Origin: Carallia brachiata
Taxonomy: Eukaryota; Streptophyta; Magnoliopsida; Malpighiales; Rhizophoraceae
NCBI GenBank assembly: GCA_021464245.1
Contig: JADCRB010000106.1
Coordinates: 1 to 64,000, forward strand
Direction: 5' to 3'
Length of the DNA: 64,000 bases
Shown: positions 1 to 12,500 of the stretch, piece by piece
Position numbering within the stretch: position 1 is the stretch's first letter
Layout: each line of letters starts with the position of its first letter
The notes under the pieces: generated by a model
What the model was told of the DNA's origin: nothing
Databases searched by the model: none
The model's input: the letters and a program-made list of their open reading frames with translations, nothing else
Translations under genes and position numbers: made by a program

Positions 1-1708
1 GATTTATATCCATTATCACAGGGCAAATAACCCAGTATAAAAGGTTGCCTAGCTACACAGATAGATCCCACCAATTATAATGTTGGCAACCTTAACAAGG
101 GAGAAGTAGACAGCTAAATCTCGTTTATGTTTTTCTGAGTTGTGGAAATGGGGAAGACTGAAGGGATGAAAGGCCATACACAAAATGTGGCATATGGGGG
201 CCAAAGTCAAATGAAAAGTACCAAGGGCAATCATGATAATTAAAGAAAAATTGCAAACATAAGATTCAGGTTAAAAAAAAGTTATAAAAAAAAAAAAAAA
301 ACTTTAGAATATCAAAGTATCTCCACCTCCTGCCACTGAGGGTGAAGTTCCCGCCACTGTTGAACTAGGAAGGCGGTAGTCACTCCATTGCACTATAAGA
401 GGTTTGAGATATAGTAACATACTAATCCCTTCCCCACTCCAAAAAATCCAAAACTTAATAAAAAAAAAAATGAATGAATTGCAGGATTATGGAGCAAAGA
501 TTCCATTTCTAATCAAGAAACACCCAACATTGCTTGGCATAACTTCTACCCCGATCAACTTCAACAAAGAAAATTAAAATCATCCGTTCTAAGATCCTAA
601 GAGCATATTAACTGAAAATGAAAATGGGTAGCAAATCTAGGCTTCCCAAAATGGCAAAATACATGTTCAAGGCAACAAAGTGCGATTGATCACTTGAGAG
701 CCAAATCAAAGGGTGAGAACTCCTTCATTAGATAAAGACATATGCAAGGTTCAAAGAACCACATTATCCTTCATACAGCTTAATCCATCACAATAATTAC
801 AGAAACACGAAGTGAAAAAAAATACATCCTACAAAGCAATTAAAGCATTAGACTGTCAAAGATAAGTGATGGGTGGCAAAATCCATGATCAAAGCAACGA
901 AATGTGATTGACTACGCATGCAAGTAAAATCAAAGTCCACTAACTCCATCACTGGCAAAAAACACTTGTAAGATTCCAATTATCACATTAATCTTTCTAC
1001 GAGGCATCATGACATTGATAATGAAGCATCAAATGGAAACAACTGTATCCTACAACCCCACAGAAGTGCTAAAGTACAGAAATACAAAACATCAGGATGC
1101 ATTTTTGGAACTCCAAGCTTCTTTAAGTTATCAGAAATGGTTCCATAGTCAGATTCTTTATTGCAGGAATTGTGATTCTACTTTATGCAACATGTTACAA
1201 ACATACACACACACACAAAAATCTGCTAAACTCGTACAGGGTATACTTTCAACATGCAACTAAAATGAATTCTGAAAATCTGGGAACGGCAAAAAAATAG
1301 ATCTAATCAACATGCTCTAAAAGATATTACATTTGACAATTCCCCATGCCCCCCTTCTCAAAGCCACCAGAACCACCCACCACCCGACCAACCCAAGACA
1401 TGCACAAAGACACAAACATAGACAGGGATAAGAAAAAAAAAGGTAGCACATTATCCTTTAACAGGTGATTTTCTTAGCTAGAAATGCCGCAGAAACGACG
1501 AAAATAATCAAGTTCTGCGATCAAGTCCACCTGCATTTTTCCAACATGGTACCACCCATTAAACATTAGACCACCGCAATCAGTCAGATTCAAGAGCATA
1601 CCCACCAAATCACTAGATCAAGTTAAACATTCAAGGACAGAGAATTGCAAAGCCAAAGCCAAATAAACCAACATACAGAGAGCAAGACCCAAAGGGCTAT
1701 ATTATTAC
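1..1708. other. Probable intron or flank of the gene at 1709-2011; no firm exon
   Basis: This stretch follows the splice donor of the acidic-protein exon, so it is probably the gene's first intron or downstream part on the minus strand. I found no exon I can defend. Two weak candidates on the minus strand are noted. About 1470-1535 follows a CAG, is in the right phase and encodes roughly 18 residues (VDLIAELDYFRRFCGISS) before a stop. About 328-398 follows a TAG and encodes about 23 residues. Neither has a good pyrimidine tract or a match I recognise. Confidence 0.4.
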
Positions 1709-2011
1709 CTCCACATGGTCCTTTCCAGCCTCAGAACCAGCGGCTCCGCCCCAGACGGACACAGGGGGTGCGGCGGTGGCAAAGTAATCATCTTCGTCCT
1801 CATCGTCAACGTCGGCCCACGATTTAGAAGTGAGCGGCGCCGGAGCCCAGAAAACCTCCTTCCCTTGTTCAGATTTGGGGGCGGTGGTAGTGGATTTGTG
1901 GGACCCACTATCTTTCTTCTTCTTCTTCCTCAAACTGTCCAGCGCAGCAAACACATTGGAGTTGTTTAGCACCACTGACTCATCTTTCCTGCTCCCACCT
2001 CCTCCCACCAT
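1709..2011 (-). CDS. First exon of a conserved acidic plant protein of unknown function (partial)
   Basis: The exon encodes 101 residues starting at the ATG at 2011 and ending in GAG followed by a good GTAATA donor, in phase 0. The protein has three visible parts: a start with VLNNSNVFAALDSLRKKKKK, a basic stretch that may be a nuclear signal, and a Trp-rich acidic motif, FWAPAPLTSKSWADVDDEDE, followed by a tyrosine-containing acidic run and VWGG. I recall similar N-termini (NVFAALxSLxKKKK, then WAPAPL.xKSWADVDDEDD) in plant proteins of unknown function but cannot give a name. The remaining exons are not identifiable here. The opposite-strand and shifted frames over this exon look like shadows, because the codon pattern and the splice donor favour the minus-strand reading. 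Confidence 0.6.
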
Positions 2012-2217
2012 TTCCTATCCGGGTACAGAACTGCCTCACTCTTGTAACCAAACAAACAAAAAGTTCTGATCTTTTTATTCAAGTTGCTATCTTTTTGTAG
2101 GGGAAATTTAGATAAATTTTTAGATGAAAGAAAATTTTTGATGGGTTGGTTTCTGATTGGAGTAAGGAGGGCAAGAGACTTAGAAAAAGACGGAGCGATT
2201 TGGCGAAGCAAAAGAAT

Positions 2218-2226
2218 TAGGGTTTC
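2218..2226 (-). promoter_or_regulatory. Telo-box-like AAACCCTAA upstream of the acidic-protein gene
   Basis: On the minus strand this reads AAACCCTAA, about 205 bases before the ATG at 2011. Telo-boxes are common in promoters and leaders of plant genes for growth and translation. The motif is short and may occur by chance. Confidence 0.3.
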
Positions 2227-2542
2227 AAAAAATAGGCTTTTTTTTTGTTGATGAAATTGGACAGATTTATCTATTTTTTTTTTCCTTCCAAAAGAAATTT
2301 ATATATGAAATATAGAAAGAGCAAAAACAGATTAGGGTTGACAATTTTGGGGGATTTGAGAAAAACTTGATCAAAACTGTGTCGTTTTTTTTTTTTTTTC
2401 AGTTTTTTATTTTTCCCGATCGGAAATACTTCCTTGATGGTGGTGCTGGCTACAGAGAAACCCACAACTCTCTTCCACTATCTCACCCTGCTCTTTTTTA
2501 GCTCCTCGCCTGGATAAAATTAGACACAGCCGCATCTGCGTC

Positions 2543-2576
<34 letters not shown>
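2543..2576. repeat. Compound (TA)n(TG)n microsatellite
   Basis: About eleven TA units run directly into about six TG units and then a degenerate GC/GT tract to about 2605. It lies in the presumed promoter region of the minus-strand gene at 1709-2011. Confidence 0.9.
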
Positions 2577-5474
2577 CGCGCATGTGTGCGGGTGTGTGCG
2601 TGCGGATTGGTTACCTGTGTGAAAATCTAATTGCATAGCCTATCTAACGAGTGTTTCAAACGTACAATCTATCAAACGCTTTATGTACTTTATTTTTTTA
2701 AATGTAAAAATTTTTTACTATGTCTAAGATAACTTACTGTGTTGTCATTAATTTTTTTATATTTTATGCAAGTTATGAAGTAATTAGATTAGCTACAGAC
2801 AAAAGAGTTAAAACTGTTTTTTTTTAAGTCTTATGACATTTTTTTTTTAATTTTAAATTAGTTTTATGATGATATACTTACATACTTTCTTTTTTTTTCA
2901 GTTTCTTTTAGAATTTTTTTTTGAACAAGTTTCTTTTTGGAATTGAAACCACATTTTACCTTAAATCATATATTTGATGTTCACAGTGTGTACCTGTTAG
3001 GCTGTTAGTCATACTTTTTTTGGTTTTTTGTGCATTGATATTTAATACTTCCTTTTAGATGACGCCTGGTACTTTAATGGCAAAAATCAAGGGAAACATC
3101 TGGATTAGTTAGCCCTTAAAAATAATATTAAGAGTAACAAATTGGAAAAAGATAAATAAACTTGTATGAGAGAAAACGCAGTAGATACGTAAAAATTTAA
3201 ATTATTGGATCGCAAAAAATGTATTAAATTTTAAAAAATAAAATTATTAGATATCATAAAATTAACTAAATACCCTCCACTTCACGTATCCATCCACTCA
3301 TTTGCCCTACTAAGAAGTTTCATTTGAATCATTTATGTTGAAACCTTAGTTTACAAAGAAATGCCTATAATCATTTCTTGAAAGTAGTTCCCAAGGGACA
3401 GTCTGACCAAATAAAAAAAAAAAAAGCAATTATAGCAAAACGATTGTAGCACCGTATTATAGATAAATTTTGCAGTGATTTGGACAATTATTAAAAATTA
3501 GACAGCAAAGATTATTAGAAACTTGATAATATACAAAGGAATTAGGGAAAAAATGCCTCATGCTCGTAAAAAAAAAAAAAAAAAGAAAGGAAAACCACTT
3601 CCACCAAAAACATTCACTTTCAGGGATCAGAGATGGCTCTCATCAGAGGTCTTTAAAGAGCTCCTTTCCGCTTCTTCATACTTTTCTCCATATAATCTGC
3701 AACAATCAAATAGAGCTTAGCATCCAAGTAAGTAAGTCACATTTGAATGATTTCTGGCTTCAACATGAATGTCCAGTTAAAAAAAGTCAGCAGAGCAAAT
3801 AATAGAAATGAAGCGACTAGTAATTCTTTTCAGCTCTCTCAATTATAGATGGTCATTACAAACTTGCAACTACGTGAAATATTCCACTAGTATAATTTTT
3901 CTGGCAGTCCTCATTTCAATTTGTTAACTGACAAAAAGAGACAGACGTAAGCAGGAAGTAAGCTTAGCAAGTAACTAAAATGAAGTGGCATACAAAAACC
4001 ACGCATGAAAAGGACACTTCATCTACCAGGCAAAAGATGGCACTACTTTATCAACTACACTCCTGCCTCACATAATTTGGTATTTTACATTCAATTTCAT
4101 GTTATCTCTAACTTGCTTACTTTTAGCATGCCATCCCTATCATCACATTCATGCTCTGATAAGGCTGATACATATATACAACAGAATAGGTGAAGGTTAA
4201 TGGAGCACAAAAACTCAGGTTGGCAAAACAACAAATTATCCTTTCTACAACATCACCATTTTAGCATATTTAAAGTGCACTTCCAACTAACTTATGCTGC
4301 TGTGTGCCTTAGTACTTTTCCTGGTATGACCACCTTTGCACAAAACACAGCCTATTTATCTTGTTAAAAAACAATTGTCGATCTAGTTTTTGTTACTCGC
4401 ACTCTTAAAGGTAATCAAAGTGATTTTCTTTTTCCCAAAATAGGTAACGAGGAAAATAATTTCTCTATATTTTTGGAGGCAACAATCAAACCAACTCATG
4501 CTTTGTTAAACCTGAAAACAATGATAAGTGGACAAATTGAAGTGTTGATGATGAAATTTCCCCATGAGCCATGGAAACAGATTTTGGCATAGACTTTGAA
4601 AATCACAGCAGAGTTACCCAATCCACATGGGAATCTATTGGTGCTCCAATCAAACAAGTGAGCTCCAACATTTTGAAACCAAAAACTCAATGACAAATCT
4701 GCAAGCGGATGAGACATTATGCCATGTATGGGTATCTCACACATTGTATAGTCCAAACTTATGCAGTACAATTAGGTTAGGGTAAATTTTTCATATCCCT
4801 GGCCTATAAGAACATTACCGTTAACCCAAAGGTGCTTCTTTCCCCCAAACCAGAATCTACAGAAAAATTTTTAGCATATTCTTATTTATATTCTCCTCAC
4901 AGATGGATAATTCGTCCTTTCCATGCAGAACAACTATCACAATTCTCCCTGAAGTAGAAAAGAAGAATATACTGAAAATGAACTCTACAATGTTCACTAC
5001 ATTCCTGACAGAATTTCAGTCCAGCTTTTGTTAGGTGAATGCATGAAATAAAGTTTCAATCTTGTTATAGATGAATTAACCATGAGAGACAACTACAGCT
5101 GCTGTAATTCGTTATTCCCAACTAGCTGCTACAAGGAAATCATGTGAAAGAAATTAAAAGAAGTCCCTAAAATCCCTTAGTTTGTAAAATCTCTTTACAA
5201 GGACAGAGCACAACTCTTTTGATCGTCGAATGGATATAACAAGAACAGGAAAATATAAGATGGAAACCCATGTTCTAAATTGCAACAAAGCAACCTTTTT
5301 TTTCAATCTTCGTTTTAATTTCCTACAATCAATTCGTTTCAATTTTTTACAATCAAGTTACCAATTGAATTAGATATAGAAATACAAATTCTTCAACACA
5401 ATCATGAATTTCTTTTTTTTTTAATTTTGGGTTCTGTCTCCGAGATTCTAACCTGAAACTGAAGTAGGAAAGAA
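2577..5474. other. Intergenic DNA; right part possibly a transcribed 3' region
   Basis: 2.6-3.5 kb is AT-rich with many poly(T) runs and no supported gene. The DNA from about 3.5 to 5.46 kb is less AT-rich and resembles plant intron or UTR sequence. Just left of the small ORF, the minus strand reads TTTCAG followed by GTTAGA near 5448, which could be a donor for a 3' UTR intron. The longest ORF here (91 codons, 4496-4771 minus) has no recognisable domain and I do not call it. Confidence 0.4.
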
Positions 5475-5603
5475 TTAGCCAACATGGAAAGGCCCAATAT
5501 CTCCGGTTCTAAGAGATCTAGCAACCTCATCAGCAACAGCCAAACAAGAAGTGACATATCCCGTCAGCGCCAACCAAACCATCTTTGCCATCCACAGAGC
5601 CAT
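5475..5603 (-). CDS. Very small conserved-looking membrane protein
   Basis: The ORF gives 42 residues from ATG 5603. It has one hydrophobic segment (MALWMAKMVWLALTGYVTSC), then an acidic-amphipathic part and the tail SLRTGDIGPFHVG. I recall similar short plant proteins ending in GDIGPFHVG but cannot name them. The same frame stays open upstream to an ATG at 5711 (78 residues in total), and LPWA just before the chosen Met may belong to the real protein, so the true start may be further up. The ambiguous base n at 5618 lies in that extension. A possible 3' UTR intron follows the stop. Function is unknown; a single-pass endomembrane protein is a guess from the hydrophobic segment. Confidence 0.45.
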   Translation of the reverse strand: MALWMAKMVWLALTGYVTSCLAVADEVARSLRTGDIGPFHVG

Positions 5604-5711
5604 GGCCCAAGGCAACGNGTTACACAAGGTGGATCGTTTGAAAGTGAGAAGAAAATGAATCGTGAAAGACCTGAGCCGAAGTTTATGCATCATGACAATT
5701 GACAAGTTCAA

Positions 5712-6800
5712 TCAAACCTTTTGTACGTATCGTCGCATCAAATATTAGAAAGGGAACCCAATTTTACCGATGGACCCAACCACGATTCCATTTCCATCAA
5801 CATTTCAGCATTGCATGAGCAACCACCGACCCAAATTGGACACTCCTGCCAATTGCATATCTCCCCGAAAATGGTTTTACCACTCTAGTACAAAACACGT
5901 GAATGTCTAGCCAAGCCATTTATTTACCTTTGTTTTTTTCCTTCTTGTTATCAATTCTTACGTCCACTGGCATAAAACTATTATTATATAATTACATAAT
6001 TTACGATATATGAAATATTTTAATTAATTTAATAATTTATTTATGTTTTTTTTCTTAAATTTTTACTTATATTTTTTTAATTTAATATATTTTTTATAAT
6101 TTAATATTTTAAATTTTTTATGCAACAACAAATTTTTACCCATTATTTCATGCAATTGTAACTTTTCCCTTATCATAATTGATTGCATAAGAACCGCGGA
6201 GATATTTGGCTTTCATTAAGGATCACACATGACAGGTATCCGTCACATCAAGAAATCGCTTTTTTTTTTTTTTGACATATAAAGAAATCGCTTTGAGTAC
6301 GTCTTCTAATCGTCAATTAATTATCACAACGGTCTTCTTTAATGGCCCTGTCTCGTTCCATGCAATCTCAGACCTAATGTCAAGGCCAATCACAAATCAC
6401 AAAGTCCTTATACGACATCAGCATGTAACTCCTGGATTTCGCATGTCATCATCAGATTAAAACGATGCTTCAAAGTGGGATTATGGTTTGCAGGCCCACC
6501 TAACGTTCCCCGGATGCTCCTCCCTAAGTTAAACAAAATACCACTGAAATATGCCTAGCATACGATCTTAAAGATCAAAAACAGGTCCGTTGTCCGGTGG
6601 TGGTGGCCAACATAAAAAGGCCGACAGAACCACATAGGCTGTGTCTCCGAAACCCACATCACCACTTCACCACCACATTATTGCCTAAAACAATAATACT
6701 CAGTTCCCGGCATAGATATAACAAAGATTGCTCTGCTCCTTCTTCATTGATTTCTCCCCAACCCAATTATTATTTTTCATTCACCGCCAATTGGATCATC
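5712..6800. other. Upstream region of the protease gene
   Basis: The sequence is AT-rich, with a very AT-rich block at about 5970-6130, a poly(T) micro-insertion at 6250-6294, and the leader of the protease gene on the right. The protease frame is open upstream to an ATG at 6597, but those 68 residues look like translated leader, with no family-like sequence. Confidence 0.5.
6250..6294 (-). mobile_element. Micro retro-insertion: poly(T) tract with target-site duplication
   Basis: The sequence AAGAAATCGCTTT occurs at 6250-6262 and again at 6282-6294. Between them lies only a run of T and GACATATA. Read on the minus strand, the insert is a few bases ending in TGTC followed by poly(A). That is what an extremely 5'-truncated LINE or poly(A) retro-insertion leaves behind. 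Confidence 0.55.
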
Positions 6801-8155
6801 ATGAGGAGCAATCAAACCTACATTCTCTGCTGTTTCAATGAGCATCCACTTCTGAAATCTGTGTCTTTTATTTTGTTTTACACTGCTATGATGCTTCTAG
6901 CTGTGGAGTCCGGACTCTGCTTATCTTCAACAGAAACGCTCATTTTGCCACTCAAAACCCAGTTAATCCAGCCCGGGTCAGTTCCCAGATCTCCGAGCAA
7001 GCTTCCCTTCCATCACAATGTGAGCCTCACGGTGTCTCTCACCGTCGGCACACCGCCGCAGAATGTTACCATGGTAATCGACACTGGGAGCGAGCTTTCT
7101 TGGGTTCACTGCAACAAAACCGGGCCTATCCAAACACATTCGACCCGAAACGATCGGTATCGTATAGACCCGTCCCCTGTTCTTCACCCACCTGCACGAC
7201 CCGGACGAGGGATTTTACCATACCCGCTTCTTGCGACTCCAACAACCTCTGTCACGCCACCCTCGCCTACGCCGACGCTTTCTTCCTCGGAGGGAAATCT
7301 GGCTTCCGACACCTTCCACATCGGTAACTCCGATATCTCGGGTCTGGTTTTCGGGTGCATGGATTCTGTTTTCAGTTCTAATTCCGATGAAGACTCCAAG
7401 AACACCGGGTTAATGGGCATGAACCGTGGAGCCCTCTCGCTCATCTCTCAAATGGACTTCCCGAAATTTTCTTATTGCATTTCGGGTACCGATTTATCGG
7501 GGGTTCTTCTTCTGGGCGAATCCAATTTTACGTGGACGCTACCGATACCGTTAAACTACACCCCATTAGTCCAAATCTCAACCCCTCTGCCTTACTTTGA
7601 CCGGGTGGCCTATACGGTTCAGCTTGAAGGTATTAAAGTGTCGAATAAGCTGCTTCCGATACCGAAATCCGTTTTCGTGCCGGATCATACCGGGGCGGGT
7701 CAAACCATGGTTGACTCGGGCACCCAGTTCACGTTCTTGTTAGGGCCGGCTTACGCTGCATTGAAACAGAGTTTTTGAACCAAACCTCTGGAGTTTTAAC
7801 CGTTTTAGATGATCCCAATTTTGTATTCCAAGGAGCCATGGACTTGTGCTACCGGTTCCCACTGAGTCAACGGGCGCTTCCCCGGTTACCCAGCGTGAGT
7901 TTAGTGTTTCAGGGAGCCGAGATGACTGTATCGGGTGACCGGGTATTGTATCGGGTTCCGGGTGAAATAAGAGGCAGTGATTCGGTGCACTGCTTGACAT
8001 TTGGGAACTCTGATTTGTTGGGTGTTGAAGCGTACGTGATTGGTCATCACCATCAACAGAACGTGTGGATGGAATTTGACCTGAGAAGATCGAGGATTGG
8101 CTTGGCTGGCGTTCAGTGTGATTTGGCTGGTCAGAGATTTGGTGTGGGCCAGTAG
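6801..8155 (+). CDS. PCS1-like: PCS1-like pepsin-type aspartic protease, frame broken three times
   Basis: Family A1 aspartic endopeptidase close to Arabidopsis PCS1, a protease linked to cell survival in gametophytes and embryos. The start at 6801 gives a hydrophobic signal-like segment (FILFYTAMMLLAV) before LILPLKTQ. HHNVSLTVSLTVGTPPQN and the catalytic DTGSELSW follow (Asp codon 7080-7082). The second catalytic motif is VDSGTQFTF (Asp codon 7713-7715). The C-terminus carries YVIGHHHQQNVWMEFDLRRS and ends DLAGQRFGVGQ, as in the family. There are no introns. The reading frame changes near 7122-7124 (one base missing, in a G run), 7279-7281 (one extra T) and 7772-7776 (one T missing). Joined across these, the family sequence is continuous and near full length. 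Either the assembly has homopolymer errors or the gene is a recent pseudogene; I favour errors. Confidence 0.85.
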
Positions 8156-8934
8156 CTGGGGAAGAGTTTTACTGTGTGATTAATCAGTCTACTGAACGTT
8201 TTGTTATTATTATTATTATTTTTTTTATCGAAGTGGAAAGCATGTGTAGTAACTCACATTTCCTCTTATTAGAGCAATAATGAGCAAATTCTATAATCAA
8301 AAAAAAAAATCTGAAAATATACGTTTAATATTATAGAACTTCTCGGCAAAAACTCTAACCTATAACCAACACTTAACTTTTGTTTGGGTAGGTTATCATG
8401 TAGTTTAAGGGCCTAGTTTAGCGTTGGGCTGCTCCATAAATAATTATACTAAATGAAAAAACAATGTTTTTGGATGGAGAAATTGCAGCAGGAACGGAAA
8501 CAAACAAAGATCAAATTGCGATAGAAGGAAAAGGCACCACCAACTTTGCCTTCCCTGCCCCGATGCATCCCTCCAACGAAGCTTGGGAAGACATCAGAAA
8601 TGAACAGGTTGTCTGGCACTACTCAATCTGATTTTTTAGGGTAGGGAACCACTAACATTTCAATCACAAGTGCATTGTTCTTCAAAGACATGGATGCTGT
8701 GGCCCAAAAAAAAGTCCATTCAACAACCGAGACCCATGACCCATAATATGATTCATGAATATTTATGTCAAATCGCCACCGAACCTTCTTTTTTTTTTTT
8801 TATCAAAGCCTCCGTACCTCGTTGGCTCCACCATTACGCTCTGTTGCAGCATTTCTGCAATCAGCTCTCCAGTGGAAAAGACAAGTTAAATGCCACAACT
8901 GACAATTTTTGTTTGTACCCAAGAGCTCAACTTT
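8156..8934. other. 3' flank of the protease gene; no gene seen
   Basis: The region holds the protease 3' UTR, with an ATT repeat at about 8203-8221 and AATAAT near 8275, and then AT-rich DNA. A 93-codon plus-strand ORF at 8670-8951 runs through poly(T) and has no recognisable domain. Confidence 0.5.
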
Positions 8935-9477
8935 TATTTTTTTATTTTTGATCATAATAGAGGCTAGAGAGCCTTTAATTATAAATTAGAACTGTTCGGG
9001 CCATCTAACCCCTATGACTTCTTGTTATAATAAGGACTTCACTTCCAAAGGTGGCTCATTCAAAATATAAAGACCAATTGCTTTAGAGAAACTCAATCTA
9101 ACTAGCGAGTCAACTACGCCGTTTGCCTCTCAGTGTACATGATGTAGCATCACTTGCCAACCCCGTGCAATTATCTTCCTGCATCCATTTACCAAATTTG
9201 CGTATTGATGGGTCTCTGCAACACCATCCTTAACACACTTCAAAACCTGTTGCGAATCAACCTCAAGACACACTTTCCGAAATCCAAATGTCCAAGCTAA
9301 ATCCAATCCAGTGCATATGCCCCATATTTCAGCAAGAAAGGCACTGCAATTCCCAATATGTTGCGTGAAACCCAGCACCCATTTCCCTGAAGTATCGCGG
9401 ATAACCCCACCAGCAGCGGCCTCAACTTTTGTTTGGTGGCGTCTAGTAAGGGTAACTCCAGACTGGGCCGGCTACGT
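8935..9477 (-). mobile_element. Old LINE 3' fragment with decayed RNase H domain
   Basis: On the minus strand, from about 9430 down to 9050, the reading is of the plant LINE RNase H type: GGVIRDTSGKWVLGFTQHIG, then an AEIWGI segment with the catalytic Glu, then LEVDSQQV with the catalytic Asp, then HHVH and EANGVVDSL. A TGA interrupts HVH-EAN where this family usually has Arg, and the N-terminal part is in another frame. The fragment ends with an A-rich tail (T-rich at 8935-8955 on the plus strand). It is a different and older copy than the adjacent large LINE. Confidence 0.7.
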
Positions 9478-9565
9478 TTTTTCTTTTCTTTTTTTTTTTT
9501 GGTACAGAGAGCAGGAAAGAACAAGCTAGAAGAAGAGAAAGACAACAAAAGAATCAAAAGCACAA

Positions 9566-12500
9566 CTATAGTCTAGGATGCATGACACCGTAGTTGTCTG
9601 CATCAAGTAAGTTTCGTATCCCAATTGGCGGTGTTTGTAAAAAGATTTCACCACCTGCACTTGAGGCTCCCATTTTTGCAAGGTAGTCTGCACAGGCATT
9701 TCCCTCTCTCAGAACGTGTTGAAACTTAATTTCCCAGTGTCGTTGCTGCAATGCTTGGATGTCTCCAACAAGAACTTGAGATGGATGAGCCGATCCCAAC
9801 TGTTTTCCAATCAATCGGAGGGCTTCCAAGGAATCGGATTCAACGATTATGGCTCGAAACCCTTTATCCCATGCGATCTCCATACCTCTTCTTATGGCCA
9901 GTAATTCAGCCACCATGTTAGTGGTCACACCAACTGACATTGAGAAACCCCCCAGCCACCTTCCCACAGCATCTCTAAAAATCCCCCCACATCCAGCTCT
10001 GCCAGGATTTCCCATTGAGCTACCGTCTATGTTTAGCTTGATCCATCCATGTTGTGGTGGCATCCAGGACACAAGCCTAACAGGAGACTTGAAGCCAACT
10101 TCTCTTATCGGAAAGCTTATATTGCAGTCCATGACCAGTCCGTAAATTTTCTGTGTTTGAAGAAACTTGTTGGACATATTGCCATTGATAACTTCGTCAT
10201 TTCGAGCCTGCCATATGGTCCAACAAGCACACAAGAAAAACAAGCCCGGGGCACGCAATCCAATCAGAGTATCAAAATTTTTGAGAAATTTCATAATCCA
10301 ACCATGTATTTCTTCCCTATAAAAGGGATCAGGAGCTCCTGTGGGGAATAGCATCTCCCACACACATCTAGCATAAGTACAATCTCTCAAGACATGCATA
10401 ATTGATTCTTCCCCTGCAAGACAGCGTCCACACAAAGGGGAAGTGCAAAGCCCACGGCGAAATCGTTCCAAATTGGTCAGCAAGCGCCCTTTCAAAATTT
10501 GCCACAAGAACATTTTCAGTTTCTGGGGGACTTTCAATTTCCAAACCCACCTCCATATTGGATCCGGTGACCCTGCTGAAGAACCATTAACTAGCCAAGC
10601 ATACCCGGTCCTAGCTGAATATGAGCCATCCTGGCTGCCTATCCAAGCCACTGAATCTTCACAAACCACATATCTGGGCAATGGAGTTGATTCAATCATT
10701 TTCTTAACAGCTGGTGGTATTATTGTGGACAGGACATCCAGATCCCATCTCCCATTGCTGATAATGTGATTGACCTTAGCATGTAGTTCTCCTGGGTCAA
10801 TCATTGGCACCATCTCGGTGAGGCACTTGCCCAGCAGCCACCTGTCATGCCATAAGGAAGTGCTGTGACCGTTGCTCACCCGGATTCCAAACCCATCTTC
10901 TAAATGATCAAAGCAATGAGTGATTGATTTCCAGGTTATCGATGCATGAGAGTTACACGGGACCATAGCACGAGAGGAATCACAGTATTTATGTCGAAGC
11001 ATTGAAACCCAAATTTTGTTTCTGTTGCACAATATATCCCAGCATAATTTCCCCAACATAGCAATATTATTCCAACGTGCCTGTCTCAATCCAAGGCCAC
11101 CTTCGAATTTCGGGCGAGTTATCACTTCCCAACTAACCAAGTGAACTCCTTTTTTGTCCTGATCTGATGACCAAATAAATCTGCGTGTTATCCGGTCTAA
11201 CTCATCACAAATAGAAGCTGGCAACCAGACGGTTTGCATCGTATATATGGGAATTGAAGCAAGACAATTTTGAGCTAGAGTTACTCTCCCAGCTAAGTTC
11301 AAAAGCTTAGATTTCCACACGCTTAGTTTCTGGCGTACCTTATCCAAAATGTAGGCATATGTGGCTCTGTTTCTTCGGTTCTGCAAAAGTGGACTTCCCA
11401 GATACGCTCCCATGTCAGTAGCGAAGCAGAAATTACTGACTCGCTTAATGCCTCGAATGATCTCCCGCGGGACAGATTTGGAAATTATGGCCCTGGACTT
11501 TGTATCATTAATCTTGCACCCCGAAGCCCGACAAAAATTATCTAGAGTAGATCGAATGACACGAGCTTGCTCCATCGTTGCTTGAGCAAAAATCATTAAG
11601 TCATCAGCAAATAGTAAGTGAGAAATAGAAGGACCCCCTCTACTACACCTGATCGGCTTCCATTCCCGGTGATTTACCAGCTGCTGAATAAGCAGAGAGA
11701 GCTTCTCCATGCACATAAGGAATAAATATGGAGATAGTGGATCTCCCTGGCGCAGTCCTCTGTGTGGTTTGAGCGTCTCCAACCGAGCCCCATTCCACAA
11801 CACCATCAACGACGAACTGGAAACACAGAACATTATGAGGTCAACAGTGGCGCCTGGGAAGCCAAAATCATGCAACGTCTGCCGCAAGAAGGTCCAGTCA
11901 ACCCGGTCATACGCTTTTTCTAGATCAACTTTAAAAGCCATAGCTCCCTTCTTGCTTTAGTTTTCTTAATATAATTCATAACTTCCTGAGCAACAACAAT
12001 ATTATCAGAAGAGCATCTCCCCGGAATAAAGCTTCCCTGCAGAGGACTGATAATATCATCAAGAAGGGGGCGCACCCGATTCACCAAGACTTTAGTTATA
12101 AGCTTAAAGGCCACATTGCAAAGTGAGATGGGTCGAAATTTGGATATGGTATCTGCATTTTCCATTTTCGGAATAAGGCAGATCAATGTTTCAGACAATT
12201 TCGCATCAAATCTTCCTGTTAGAAAAGCCTTCTGAACCAGACTTACCAAATCTTTCCCAATAAGATCCCAATAAGTCTTGAAGAAAATTGGTTGGAAGCC
12301 ATCAGGGCCAGGTGCCTTGAATGATTTCATAGCATTAAGAGCAGTGCGGACTTCTTCACAGGAGACCGGTTGCAAGAGGCTCTGCTGCTGATCTCTCGAA
12401 AGTACGGGGTGATTCTCAATGGTGGGGAATTGGGAAATATTTTCTGTGGAGCAAAAAATGTGCCGAAAATGCTCCAGAACGTTCGTTTTGATCGCCTGCT

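Noticed and set aside
1009..1263. 84-codon plus-strand ORF
   Set aside because: No family-like sequence; lies in the probable intron of the minus-strand gene.
2899..2945. Possible fifth poly(T) micro-insertion (AGTTTCTTTT flanks)
   Set aside because: The flanks are themselves T-rich and differ, so chance similarity is likely.
4496..4771. 91-codon minus-strand ORF
   Set aside because: No recognisable domain and no splice context; composition fits non-coding DNA.
6597..6800. Upstream in-frame ATG of the protease gene
   Set aside because: The 68 extra residues have no signal peptide or family similarity; the ATG at 6801 places a hydrophobic segment near the N-terminus as expected.
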